A program made the position numbers and the translations under genes. Below, in pieces: positions 21,308-30,458 of a stretch of 64,000 bases of DNA. Origin of the DNA: Nothophaeocryptopus gaeumannii (lineage: Eukaryota > Ascomycota > Dothideomycetes > Mycosphaerellales > Mycosphaerellaceae); the NCBI GenBank assembly GCA_031771865.1, contig JASISA010000041.1:62001-126000 (forward strand), written 5' to 3'. Each line of letters starts with the position of its first letter. Position 1 is the stretch's first letter. The notes below the pieces were generated by a model. That model was not told the origin of the DNA. It made no database searches and saw only the letters and a program-made list of their open reading frames with translations.

Positions 21308-22778
21308 AGCTACTGAAGAGATGTTAATGCGGCATACTTGCACATGCATAGCAGGAAGGCTATAGAGTAACGACTTTCGTTTTCCCTTGTCATGGTCATT
21401 TGGAAAGGCGCTTGGCATGGTTGATCGGAAGGCATTGGATGGGGAGTTGGCAGCGCCTTTTTCCAAAACAGCATAATTAGTCGGTGGGACACAGAACGAT
21501 ATGAATAGCATGAGATACGGCATTGATTTCTCTTTCACAAGCAATTCATTATTGAAATGATTTACCTTTCCTCTTATCCCCTTTTCTTCTCTCCTCCTCC
21601 TCTCCTCTCGTCTTCTTTTCTTCTCCTGCACGATCCACTGCAGTCGGAACATACTTCCGAGCCCTCAAATACCGCATGACCAATCGTTCTCCCAGCCTTC
21701 CACACATCTAGATATTCGATAGTCTGGCAGTATGGTCCACCTCGGAATCACCCGATGACCTCTTCCACTCTTCCAACTGGCCAGAACCAGCACAATGTGT
21801 GAAGCATGGTTCGAACACCTCCAGTCCGCGATGGAGAGTTCTCCTCCCCGAGTGGTCGTACGAAGCCTCTCCAAACAGCACGTGCCAAGCTTGAGTTCGT
21901 CAAAGCCCTTGCTTGTTTATCTCGTATGCAACCATGCAAGCCCGAAAATAGATTAGCAAAGTGACCTCCTTCCGTATTGAGGTCTTGCCAACCTGATATA
22001 TCGGCTAATGCCTTCTCGGAAGGGTTCTCTTTTTGGAAGCACTACACTCATTGTTCAACTCCTTAGACTGCGTTTTCATTTTTCGCTTATTCGGTATCGC
22101 AAGAACTACGGACCGGTCGGCCACGTATTGCGGACTGACGGGCGACTTTGCCTTTGCCTTCGTATGCCGGGATATCCGAATGACCACCGCATCTCCCTTT
22201 TCTATGTGTCCGATCGGAGGTTGCTTCTATTGTGGACTTTGTACCGATTTTGGTATCCACGGGTGGGTTCTTGGCGTGGTCGATGGGCCAAGACTAGAAG
22301 AGAACAGGGGGCGTGAGAAGCTTCCTAGTGTAGCCGTTCGTTTGGCTCGGTGTGCACATGGCCAAAAGCGGCTCTGAGCTAGCGGAGCAGAGCAGAGCAG
22401 TGAATGGTAGGTTTTCTGTTCTATAGAAAGACTCGATACTTTCCAGATATCAAGAAAGTACATTAATACTTCTACTTGGACTTCGATTGGCTCTTTGCTG
22501 TTTTCAAAACACCGACCTCTTCTCCGCCTTCAGAGACTGACACGAGAACAAGCCGTACTGTGAAACGCAAACATTCGTGGTCGAAACAGTTACAAGACAT
22601 CGTCACAGCGGCGCTTCACGAGACTTCACATTCAATTCACGCTCGGAGGGGGAAGAAGTACAAATAAGCTGGCTTTGGCGGTATCTTTTCATCTCCGAGT
22701 CGCCACCAAATCTGAACATCCCAAGTTTTTCTCCATGGCGCATGCATAGCAACTTCCCCCATCAAGACAACAATCAAA
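21308..22778. other. Intergenic, no supported gene
   Basis: A polypyrimidine tract on the plus strand at about 21,570-21,640 lies beyond the 3' end of the GBD/FH3 gene. Short ORFs (22033-22377 and others) have no protein-like pattern. Confidence 0.5.
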
Positions 22779-23459
22779 ATGTCCTCCCGCAATCGAACAT
22801 CAACAATCACCCTCCTCCAAACCCAACGGCAATCCCTCTGCAAACGCCTCGCATCCACAGACATAACGTATCTCGACCTCGGCCTCGAATACCACGCCCT
22901 CCCCCTGCAACTTCGAGAATCATCCTCTTCCTTGCCAAGCCAAACCGACACCCGACGCGCCTTCATAATCTCCGAGTCCATCGACGGCGAACCAGATATA
23001 ATTGGGTACCTCCAGGACTTGCGACATCTGTGCCTCGCGGCAGATCATCATCTGATACATTATGATATCAAAGCCGCACAGGTAGCGTTGAGCACGATGG
23101 AGAGTCTCTCCGCGGCGGTGGAGGATCAATTGATTGCGATAAGAAAATGTGTGGATGATTTACATCTTCGATTCAGTGAGATGATGGATGATGAGAAGAA
23201 TGTGGAGGGATTAGAGAAGGGGTATTGCTTGGCGTTGAAGCCAGAACAAGGGCAAGTCAAGTATGCGATGTTGAAGGAATGGGTGGTGCAATTACCGCAG
23301 GTTCAAGGGTGGTTGAAGAGTGGTGTTGCGGTGGATGAGGATGCTGCGTTGAAGATGGCGGCGTGTGCGAGTGGGGAGGGGAGAGATGTTGAGAGTGAGT
23401 TTGCTATGAGTTTGGATTCTGGTGATGAGGGGCTTGAAGTGAGGTGTGGGAGAGGTTGA
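22779..23459 (+). CDS. Hypothetical protein, 226 residues
   Basis: I do not recognise this protein. It is single-exon, mostly alpha-helical by appearance, with heptad-like Leu patterns (LLQTQRQSLCKRL, then IKAAQVALSTMESLSAAVEDQLIAIRKCVDDL), an acidic MMDDEKN stretch and a Gly/Asp-rich end. No signal peptide or membrane helix is present. Codon use changes along the gene: C-ending codons dominate before about 23,000 and AT-rich ending codons after, so the 3' half evolves differently or composition shifts locally. The ATG at 22779 follows an A/C-rich leader, which supports this start. Confidence 0.6.
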   Translation: MSSRNRTSTITLLQTQRQSLCKRLASTDITYLDLGLEYHALPLQLRESSSSLPSQTDTRRAFIISESIDGEPDIIGYLQDLRHLCLAADHHLIHYDIKAAQVALSTMESLSAAVEDQLIAIRKCVDDLHLRFSEMMDDEKNVEGLEKGYCLALKPEQGQVKYAMLKEWVVQLPQVQGWLKSGVAVDEDAALKMAACASGEGRDVESEFAMSLDSGDEGLEVRCGRG

Positions 23460-23976
23460 TGGAAGAATGATGTCTTGGATTGTTGCTGGTGGGCTGCGAG
23501 GATGCATGTTTGTTCCCGTTGGTGGTGGGTATTTTAGCGAGCGTTGAGCGAATTGAGTCCCTTTTTGAATTGAGACAGGCAGCTTCTGTGTACAGCTAGC
23601 AATTCAGTCAGTGCTGCTGGTCAGCAGTCATGTTTCTGTTCGTCCCTTGCAAGATCGATGCACGTTTACCATTTCGCTTGCGAACGCATCTGTTTTCGGC
23701 CCGACTGCTATGGGAAGCCGCCTTCAAACAGTTATTCACATGCGCGGCTGACTGCGGCTCGTGCTGCGCCTGCCTGTCTCAGATGACGACCAGCCTCATT
23801 GTAGCTATTGTCTTAGCTGCGCATGTTGACATTCACGTAGCGCGCGTCTTCCTTTGTTGAAAAAGTCACTCACCTCCACGAGCCATACGACCTTGCAGGT
23901 GACATCCACCTTCTTGAATCTTCTACCACCCACTAGATAGAACTCCACCTCAATCAAGCAGCCACGAAGCTCGACT
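23460..23976. other. Intergenic
   Basis: Sequence between two plus-strand hypothetical genes; the 100 bases before 23977 are C- and A-rich as in a 5' leader. No gene is seen. Confidence 0.5.
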
Positions 23977-24681
23977 ATGGGCACCGCCGCACTTTACTCC
24001 TCAGACCAATTCTCTTTCGAGTCGCAGGCCATTGGAAAAGCCGGCATCCAACGAGACCTGCTCAACTACTCCACCACTACGGACGGGCTGGCCAATGACT
24101 ACAAGATTCTCGGCAAGCTTTATCACAAGCTGCCCTTCTTCATTCGCTGGCACGTGTCGATCCCGAAGAAATGGCACGAGTACTGCGAACAGGCGTTCAC
24201 ACGCAGCGACTCACGTGAAATGCCCGACCTCATCCAAATCATCAACATGCTTCAAGAGGAGTTCTGCCGCGTCCGTGCCGCCATAGTCTGCGGGGGCCTC
24301 ACCATTGCCAGAGTACAGCTTCAGCTCGTCCGCATGCTCATATTCGAGGCGCTCGAGCGAGTGAGGAGCCTGGCACATGCCATCTCCATCTACCAGAAAC
24401 TCGTCCAGCGGATGATGTACGTTGGTAACGGCGAGGAAGGCTGCAAGATCTTCTGGGAGCGTGCAATGGATGCACTGGTGAATCGGCGGTCGGATCTGGA
24501 GGCCAAGTGGCGCGACGCGTTGCCGAAGAGGCTGCGTAAGTCTGTTGGAACTGAAGTCAAAGTGGCGCCATCTGCTAATCAGGGTACAGGCGACACCGAA
24601 GACGACGACCGCGGCGGTAAGACTCCGGTGGACAGTGTCATGGGCTCGGACTGTGGCTCGGTGACCAGCTTGGAGTCTTGA
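23977..24681 (+). CDS. Hypothetical helical protein, 234 residues
   Basis: I do not recognise it. The single-exon ORF has a helical core (LANDYKILGKLYHKLPFFIRWH, MPDLIQIINMLQEEFCRVRAAIV, RVQLQLVRMLIFEALERVRSL) and a disordered acidic Ser/Gly-rich tail from about residue 190. No signal peptide or clear membrane segment is present. Codon use is even and rich in C-ending codons, as in expressed genes, which argues for a real gene. The preceding 226-residue gene on the same strand is similar in size and helical style, but I could not align the two convincingly. Confidence 0.6.
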   Translation: MGTAALYSSDQFSFESQAIGKAGIQRDLLNYSTTTDGLANDYKILGKLYHKLPFFIRWHVSIPKKWHEYCEQAFTRSDSREMPDLIQIINMLQEEFCRVRAAIVCGGLTIARVQLQLVRMLIFEALERVRSLAHAISIYQKLVQRMMYVGNGEEGCKIFWERAMDALVNRRSDLEAKWRDALPKRLRKSVGTEVKVAPSANQGTGDTEDDDRGGKTPVDSVMGSDCGSVTSLES

Positions 24682-25504
24682 GGCGGAAAGGACGAGTGGT
24701 CGAAGTCGGAGGAAAAGATCAGAGATGCTGCGGTAGGCTCAATCTGAAGGCAAGCCAGCGTTTTTGGTCAGGACTCTGAGCTCAAAGAAGAGATTCATGA
24801 ATGCCACATGCGATTCTGTCCCAATCCTTCGATTTCGTTGCTGTGGCTGCTTTTGTTAGTCCCACGTGTCCTATCGTCGCCTCACGTGCTGTCCCATTCG
24901 CGTCCTCGTCCACTGCAAGAAACGGAACCCGATCTCTGAAGCGCTGAATAACGACTGAATGCATTGGTGGCATCCATCGTAGTCTGTACGGCCGCCGCTA
25001 GCGGCTGTTCCAGTTGCAGTGTAGTGAAAGGAGAGAAGAAGTTTGGTGGAGGTTGACAGGACGAGGGGAGATGATGTCCGCAATTTGCCGAACACCCACT
25101 TGACTAATCGAGTCTCCTACCTCGAACAACTTGCATCTACCAACGCCATCCATGTTCTGCTAATCATTGTTCGCACCAACATCACTGAACGGCCTTGTAC
25201 GTATCGCGCCGCGATAGTTCTTGCACAGGACGACATCGTGCGAGCCATCACCTGGGCGGAAAGAGAAGAGGGACTGACTGACTGGTCTGGCAGCGCTTTT
25301 TCGAACCTCTGAGCTACTCGTGTGTGGACGACGGGACGGCTCTGGAGCACCACCACCTTGGATCTCACCTTGAACTCCCTGGAGCGCCACGAGTACGAAG
25401 TGGAGGGCGGAGTATTGGCATGGCTACAGCAACCGGTGCGTCTCACTGCGCTTGAGAGAAGGAGGAAAGGGCAATACAGATGCTTGTGAAGAGCGAGTCG
25501 CGGC
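24682..25504. other. Intergenic, no supported gene
   Basis: Short frames on both strands only; nothing with domain-like composition. Confidence 0.5.
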
Positions 25505-27530
25505 GTGGCAAGCAGTCACACTCCAAACCATCCGCTCCCACATGCAAACATGCGGGACTTCATATTGGACATGGCATTCAGTATCTTGGTTTGGATAATG
25601 GACCGCTTGGACTCTGCGATATCGTTGCTGCGGATCAATGACCCGCACCCAGAGCCATCTGCCAAGACCTCACATGAAAGTGGCTCGAAGAGTCCCCATG
25701 CGCTAACAATCGACACAGAGTACGCTAGCACAGGCTTCTTACGCTCCTCGTCCATATCCATCAGTCGGTCACCCGATACTGCCTCACCTATCTTTCCCGA
25801 GCGAGCCATCCGGCCCCTGCCCAGGAGCAGATTGAAGTCTAGACTATCACCCGAGCAGCAATCGACTCTCATCTACCCTCCCGACCCTCCGCCAATCTCG
25901 CCGACCCTGAGCTTCAGCATACAGGAGACGGGAACGCCAGCCCAGCACCCGCGTCTTACCAATGGCGATCACCATGACCATCATCACCACCGGCATGTCG
26001 TGCATGATCACTGCACGTGTGGTGAGGATGGAGACAGCGGAGATGAAGAGGTGGAATTCGACCATCCCGACTACCGCTATGCTACTGCACCAATCGTGAA
26101 TGGCACTGTCGTGAAGCCAGATACTCTGCAGAGGAGATTGGTGGAAGCTTCGAGATCCGCGAACAAGCCGCCACCTCCTGGGTCAACAGCATCATCAGCA
26201 GATGGATATGAGAGCTTTGAGAACACGAGCAATAAGAAAAAGCGCAAGATACCCTTATCTGGAGCATCGAGCATGCATCAGAGTCAGTTGAGCGCGGAGC
26301 TGGCGAACATGGGCATCAGCTCGCATCCTGAGGAAGAGGCAGTCATCAACGGAGTCACTGCACACCCACAAGAGTACAGTCCTGCATCAGCATCTGCAGT
26401 CGCAGGAGCATCTGGTACTGGCATTAGTGGAGCCGGACGTGGACGATATGGCAGGCAAGATGGTCGGAATCGCAGACCGCTGGGAAGTAGTACGATGAAC
26501 CAGATCAATGGCTATTCACGCGCTTCTCCGCGTGGCAGCAACGCGAAGCAAGGTAAATTCCATTGCCCAAACAGCCCTGTTTGATGCACCTGAATCGGCT
26601 AACGTAACATTTCACACAGACCATCCTGGCATCGAAAACACCGGTGGAATCATCTCGCAGGCCATCAAGACCGCTGCCGAACAAGGCCCGCTCACACCCC
26701 AAGCCAAGGGTGGGGAGAATGTGAGCTTGCTACAATCAGCCACCAGTCCTACCAACTCTGCCACACCCAAAACACAATTCACCTTCACATGCGAATCCGA
26801 CTCCGCCAACAAGATGGTCGACCAGGGACAGTATGCCGCTGGTACGCCAACGCCTACACGATCCGCACCGCCTCCTGCCAAGGCACACGGCACGCAGACG
26901 ACACCACCTCTTCGTGGAGGGCCACCACCGAACGTCGCGCGACCGCCGCCGCCGCCTGCAAACGCACATCCTCCAGCGGGGCAGCCGCCACAGCAGGCTG
27001 CTCCACCACCGAAGCCAAAGCCGCGAAGAAATCCATCGAAAGAGTATGCGTTGCAAGCTGCCCAGCGGAAGAAGAACCAGCAGTATCAAAACTATCATCA
27101 TCGGCCCAAGGGCGATGACATGTGGATATGTGAGTTCTGCGAGTATGAGGATATATATGGCGCTCCACCCTATGCCATGATCCGTCGATACGAAATCAAG
27201 GATCGTCAGGAACGTAAGAAGGCGGCCGAGAAGCGGAGGCTGTTGGAGAAGGCGAAGATGAAGGGACGCAAGAACAAGAAGGGTGCTGGCAAGGGCAAGA
27301 ACAACAACAATGCTGCTACAGCACCAGCCGCTCCTGCTCACCAGCAGAACTACGATCCAAACCTGCCTCCTCCGGGTGATGAAGAATACTACGATGACGA
27401 AGAATATGCTGAAGACGATTACGAGCCCATGGGACCGGACGATCAGTATCCGCAGGACTACTATCCACCACCCGCTCCAGCTGGGACACCCGCTACTCCG
27501 GCTGCAGGCGGAGGTGCGCGACCCGTCTAG
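25505..27530 (+). CDS. Conserved fungal protein of unknown function, two exons
   Basis: Exons 25505-26552 and 26620-27530 (intron gtaaat..cacag, 67 nt) join a GAC codon and give 652 residues; a start at the in-frame ATG 25550 (MRDFILDMAF) is equally possible. The N-terminal part has a hydrophobic stretch (FILDMAFSILVWIMDRL), a long Ser/Pro-rich region and a His-rich patch next to CTC (about residues 155-172). The middle is Pro-rich. The best conserved-looking block lies at 27,040-27,270: RRNPSKEYALQAAQRKKNQQ, then WICEFCEYEDIYG with a Cys pair, PPYAMIRRYEIKDR and a strongly basic helix (EKRRLLEKAKMKGRKNKK). The tail is acidic, Tyr/Pro-rich. The basic helix suggests RNA binding or nuclear entry. 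I believe the block is conserved in ascomycetes but can name no function. Confidence 0.78.
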
Positions 27531-27852
27531 CTCGCCGCGGGCATAGCGGCGCTGGTACTAGTGTTAGTCCTCATGAGACTGAGACTATTGTCGAGTAGTC
27601 TTCATCTTGTTCATGGTGTGCGAATTCTTTGCTGGTTGGTCGTTACGCTCTCCTATGCTTGAGGTTATGATCATCCTGGGCTGAAGAACCCTCGACATCA
27701 TTGATGACCGACGACGACGATACCCTGTACAGCCGATGTCGTATATGCCCGCGGAGCTCTTGTACATACGGTGAAATTCACATTCCTCTCATCTTGGGCA
27801 TGTTCGGAGTTGGCTGGCATGGCGTTCTTGTATCCCCCTTTCGGCACTTGCA

Positions 27853-28019
27853 TTGCACAGTTGCATATCCCTGGCGTTCTATACCTCCGCTCAGAAGAAA
27901 CACAAACACAGAAAACCTACTCGCGAACTGTTGGACTCCATTCTTGGGAGTGGCGGAGGATTGGAGGCAGATGTCGACGGAGAAGAAGGTGTGGAGGAAG
28001 TAAGTAGTATCTGCAGCGG
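27853..28019 (+). other. Short plus-strand coding-like tract cut by the transposon
   Basis: One frame reads AQKKHKHRKPTRELLDSILG and then a Gly/Glu-rich acidic end before it enters the left terminal repeat of the transposon. It overlaps the region where, on the minus strand, the broken gene to the right of the transposon would have continued. Only one of the two strands can be the real one; the minus strand is favoured by exon phases on the far side. Confidence 0.25.
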
Positions 28020-28021
28020 TA

Positions 28022-28047
28022 CAGTTCCACCGCAAAAGTCTGTCTAG
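28022..28047 (+). repeat. Left terminal inverted repeat
   Basis: 26 bases beginning CAGT and ending GTCTGTCTAG. The reverse complement of the right end matches at 24 of 26 positions, with differences at the fifth and seventh bases. Confidence 0.95.
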
Positions 28048-28111
28048 TTACGTCATAAAATCGCGCTTCAACGCGTCGCGTTCACATACCTATTTTCTTT
28101 ATTATTTTATT

Positions 28112-29206
28112 ATGGATCAACCACATACTCCTCTACAGCCTATTTTAGGGAATCATGTTAAGAATCACGAATACTCACCACAGCGAAGAGCGCAGATCTA
28201 TACGATGGCGCGTGTAGGCTGGACACCGACCGAAATCGCAGCTAAAGAAAACCTCCTACCTGACTCCGTAAGGAAGTCGATTTTACGTACCTCTACAGCA
28301 GGCACAACTGTCTCTGCGCACCGTAGCGGCCGTCCAAAGGCACTCTCGCGTCGTACGATTCGAAGGCTGGTACAGTACGTAAGGAAGAACCCGAAGCTCA
28401 CGTACGAGAAGCTCAAACGCGATCTTGGGTTAACCTGTAGTACTGATACGATTACCCGCGAACTCGGCGTCTTTAACATTACCAAATGGCGCTGCGCCCG
28501 TCGCCCCGAGCTCTTAGACGATCACGTTGCCCTCCGCCTACAATGGGCCCTTAAACACCGCCATCTTACTATCCAAGAGTGGCTTAAAATCATATGGAGC
28601 GACGAGTGTTCTGTAGAGCGAGGAAAGGGCAAGAAGAGGGAGTAGTGCTTCCGTGTACCCTGCCAAAAATGGGACAAAGAGATGGTTGAAACATATGCCA
28701 AAGGGAAGGGCGTATCTGTAATGGTCTAGGCAGGCATTACAGGAGACGGTGACAAGATAGATCTGGTAATAATGAGGCGTGATCCAACGAGCCCGAAGAA
28801 TGGCTACTCAACTACCTCCTACCTACAAACTCTCGAGGAAGGACTACTTCCTTTCCTCGAAGAAGACAGCGTTTTCATGCAGGATAACGCCCCTATCCAT
28901 ACCTCGCATAGGACAAAGAATTGGCTACGTACTGAGGGCATACGACTACTCGAAGATTGGCCTCCGTATAGCCCGGATCTCAACCCAATTGAGCACCTTT
29001 GGTACCTCCTAAAATAGTTTATATACGAGGTCAACCCGGACTTCGACTCTATCAAAGGAAACGACAACCAAAGGGCTGAGCTAGAACGCATTTTACCGCT
29101 TGCCTGGCAATTAGTCCCTTTAGTACGAGTACGAGCAGTATTAGAGTCAATGCCTAGGCGAATTGAGGCTGTAATCGAAGCCGAGGGTTGGCATACCAAA
29201 TATTGA
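28112..29206 (+). pseudogene. Tc1/mariner transposase with three in-frame TAG codons
   Basis: A single frame of 365 codons including the stop runs from ATG 28112 to TGA 29204-29206. The N-terminus has a helix-turn-helix (EYSPQRRAQIYTMARVG, then WTPTEIAAKENL) and a GRPKALS hinge with a second helix-turn-helix. The catalytic part has WSDECSV (first Asp), FMQDNAPIHTS (second Asp) and SPDLNPIEHLW (Glu); I count 35 residues between the second Asp and the Glu. TAG codons stand at 28643, 28727 and 29015 (codons 178, 206, 302). The frame is otherwise intact, with no indel and no TAA or TGA. At codon 206 relatives usually have Trp (MVWAG type), so TGG to TAG is likely, the change that RIP-like mutation of CpA on the other strand would make. 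Presently non-functional unless TAG is read through. Confidence 0.9.
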
Positions 29207-29356
29207 GTAACAACACTACTTCAAAATTGCAGGGCAAAGAGACAAGGTAGTTAACTAATTACTAAGAAAGTTACAGGACAAACGGCTAACGTAGTATAGA
29301 GTTATTCACTTATGAACTACATGTACAAGAAGCTGAGTTGGGGCTGCCAAGAGCCG

Positions 29357-29382
29357 CTAGACAGACTTTTGCGGTAGTACTG
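29357..29382 (-). repeat. Right terminal inverted repeat
   Basis: 26 bases from CTAGACAGAC to the terminal ACTG, the inverted partner of 28022-28047, followed directly by the TA duplicate. Confidence 0.95.
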
Positions 29383-29384
29383 TA

Positions 29385-30383
29385 TATGAATGGCGGATGT
29401 TGTCGATGAAAATGATCCCCTGCGCTCAAGATCCAGCTTCACCTCACTCTCTTCGACTTTCTCTAGAATTAAGCCAATGATCCGCATCTCAGCCATGCAG
29501 CTGCAACGCGATCGCACGTACATCCGATCAATCCGCCGGAATATTTCTTGCAGAATCTCATACCGTTCCTGTAATGGTGGTGGCATATTTGCAGCCAGAC
29601 TCGCCAGGATCGCGGAAAAGGATCGCAGCTGCACACCAATCTCCGGAGAATTGCAGCGCTCCCTCCATACGGCTTCGAGTTGCTTCTTGCTCCTTGGACC
29701 GGACGCAGCATATTTCCCGATCTCGTTCGGGGTATGCGAGATGCGAAGATTTTCATAAGATCGCGTTGCTGTACGATTTTGCTCGTTCTCGACAGCGCCT
29801 CAGCTCCCCGGCCCATCCAGCGCATAAGATTCTCAAGGAGATCCTTCTACGTCCCATCTCTTCGTCGTCTTCTCTTCTCACAGTCGTTCGTTGCTATTAA
29901 TATCCTCATCGTCCTTCCGAGCCTAACCTTTAATTCATCTCTTGGAATTCTTCGGCTGGCTTTCTGGTCACTCGCTTCAAGCCATCGTCATCGCAATGGC
30001 GGCGTCCAACAATCTCAAAATACTCGACGGCAGGATGAAGCGACGACAGCGCATTCTTCAACGAATAATCATGGCTATGACTCTTGCGCTTGCGATCGTT
30101 GGGACGGCCTGGGAGTTCTTGCCTCTCTAAAAGGCGGTTCCAGAAAACGAAAGCTTCGAGTTGTCCTGTGGTCCTAGGCTTTGCCTCTCGGGCACTCACG
30201 GCCATTCCTCGAATCTATGCTTGAGCGGATCTTCTTTGTATCAAGGTGGACATGTACAATGCCACATATCTTCAGGGATTCCGGTACCGGAGTTGGAACC
30301 TTCTGAGACTCGTCAGAAAGATTGTCTTTTTTACAGGGTGGGACACTGGACTGGGACAGCAGGTTGGCACACTGGTATGGCAC
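29385..30383 (-). pseudogene. Multi-exon gene of unknown function, broken by transposon and frameshift
   Basis: Exon phases on the minus strand agree over three exons: 30383-30200 (start uncertain), 30126-29972, and 29846 onward, with introns gtgagt..tttag (73 nt) and gtgacc..cgtag (125 nt). The encoded text is Lys/Arg-rich and helical (SLHPAVEYFEIVGRRH, LLENLMRWMGRGAEAL, ERYEILQEIFRRIDRMY, IIGLILEKVEESEVKLDLERRG). Near 29,757 the good reading moves by one frame (QQRDL to YENLRIS), consistent with loss of one base. The last frame is still open where the transposon begins at 29384. On the other side of the element the minus strand stays open from 28019 to a TGA at 27893-27891, a probable lost C-terminus rich in Ser and Pro. 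I cannot name the family. The start lies only 76 bases after the stop of the Zn2Cys6 gene on the same strand, so the 5' end is doubtful. Confidence 0.5.
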
Positions 30384-30458
30384 ACTGATTTATGCCATTG
30401 GACTGGGGCCTAGAACTTGGACCAAGAGGAGGGGGGGAGGTATACACCGGACTGGAAC

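Larger units (their letters stand above)
28020..29384 (+). mobile_element. Tc1/mariner-type DNA transposon, full length with TA target duplication
   Basis: The element spans 28022-29382 (1,361 bp) and is flanked by TA on each side (28020-28021 and 29383-29384). It starts CAGT and ends ACTG. Terminal inverted repeats of 26 bp (28022-28047 and 29357-29382) differ at two positions only. Between them lies one long transposase frame on the plus strand with about 64 bases of leader and 150 bases of 3' sequence. Ends and target site are those of the Tc1/mariner superfamily. The element appears structurally complete but its transposase frame is interrupted, so it would need help in trans to move. Confidence 0.95.

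Noticed and set aside
21800..21830. GGTTCGAAC-like tRNA B box
   Set aside because: No matching A box or cloverleaf arms within the needed distance on either strand.
26736..27341. 201-codon minus-strand frame opposite the conserved unknown gene
   Set aside because: Antisense of Pro/Lys-rich codons; Trp/Arg/Leu-rich text without signal or domain.
30410..30458. Unspliced C-terminal extension of the Zn2Cys6 factor
   Set aside because: A 71-nt GT-AG intron (30592-30522) gives a more natural, in-phase end at 30459.
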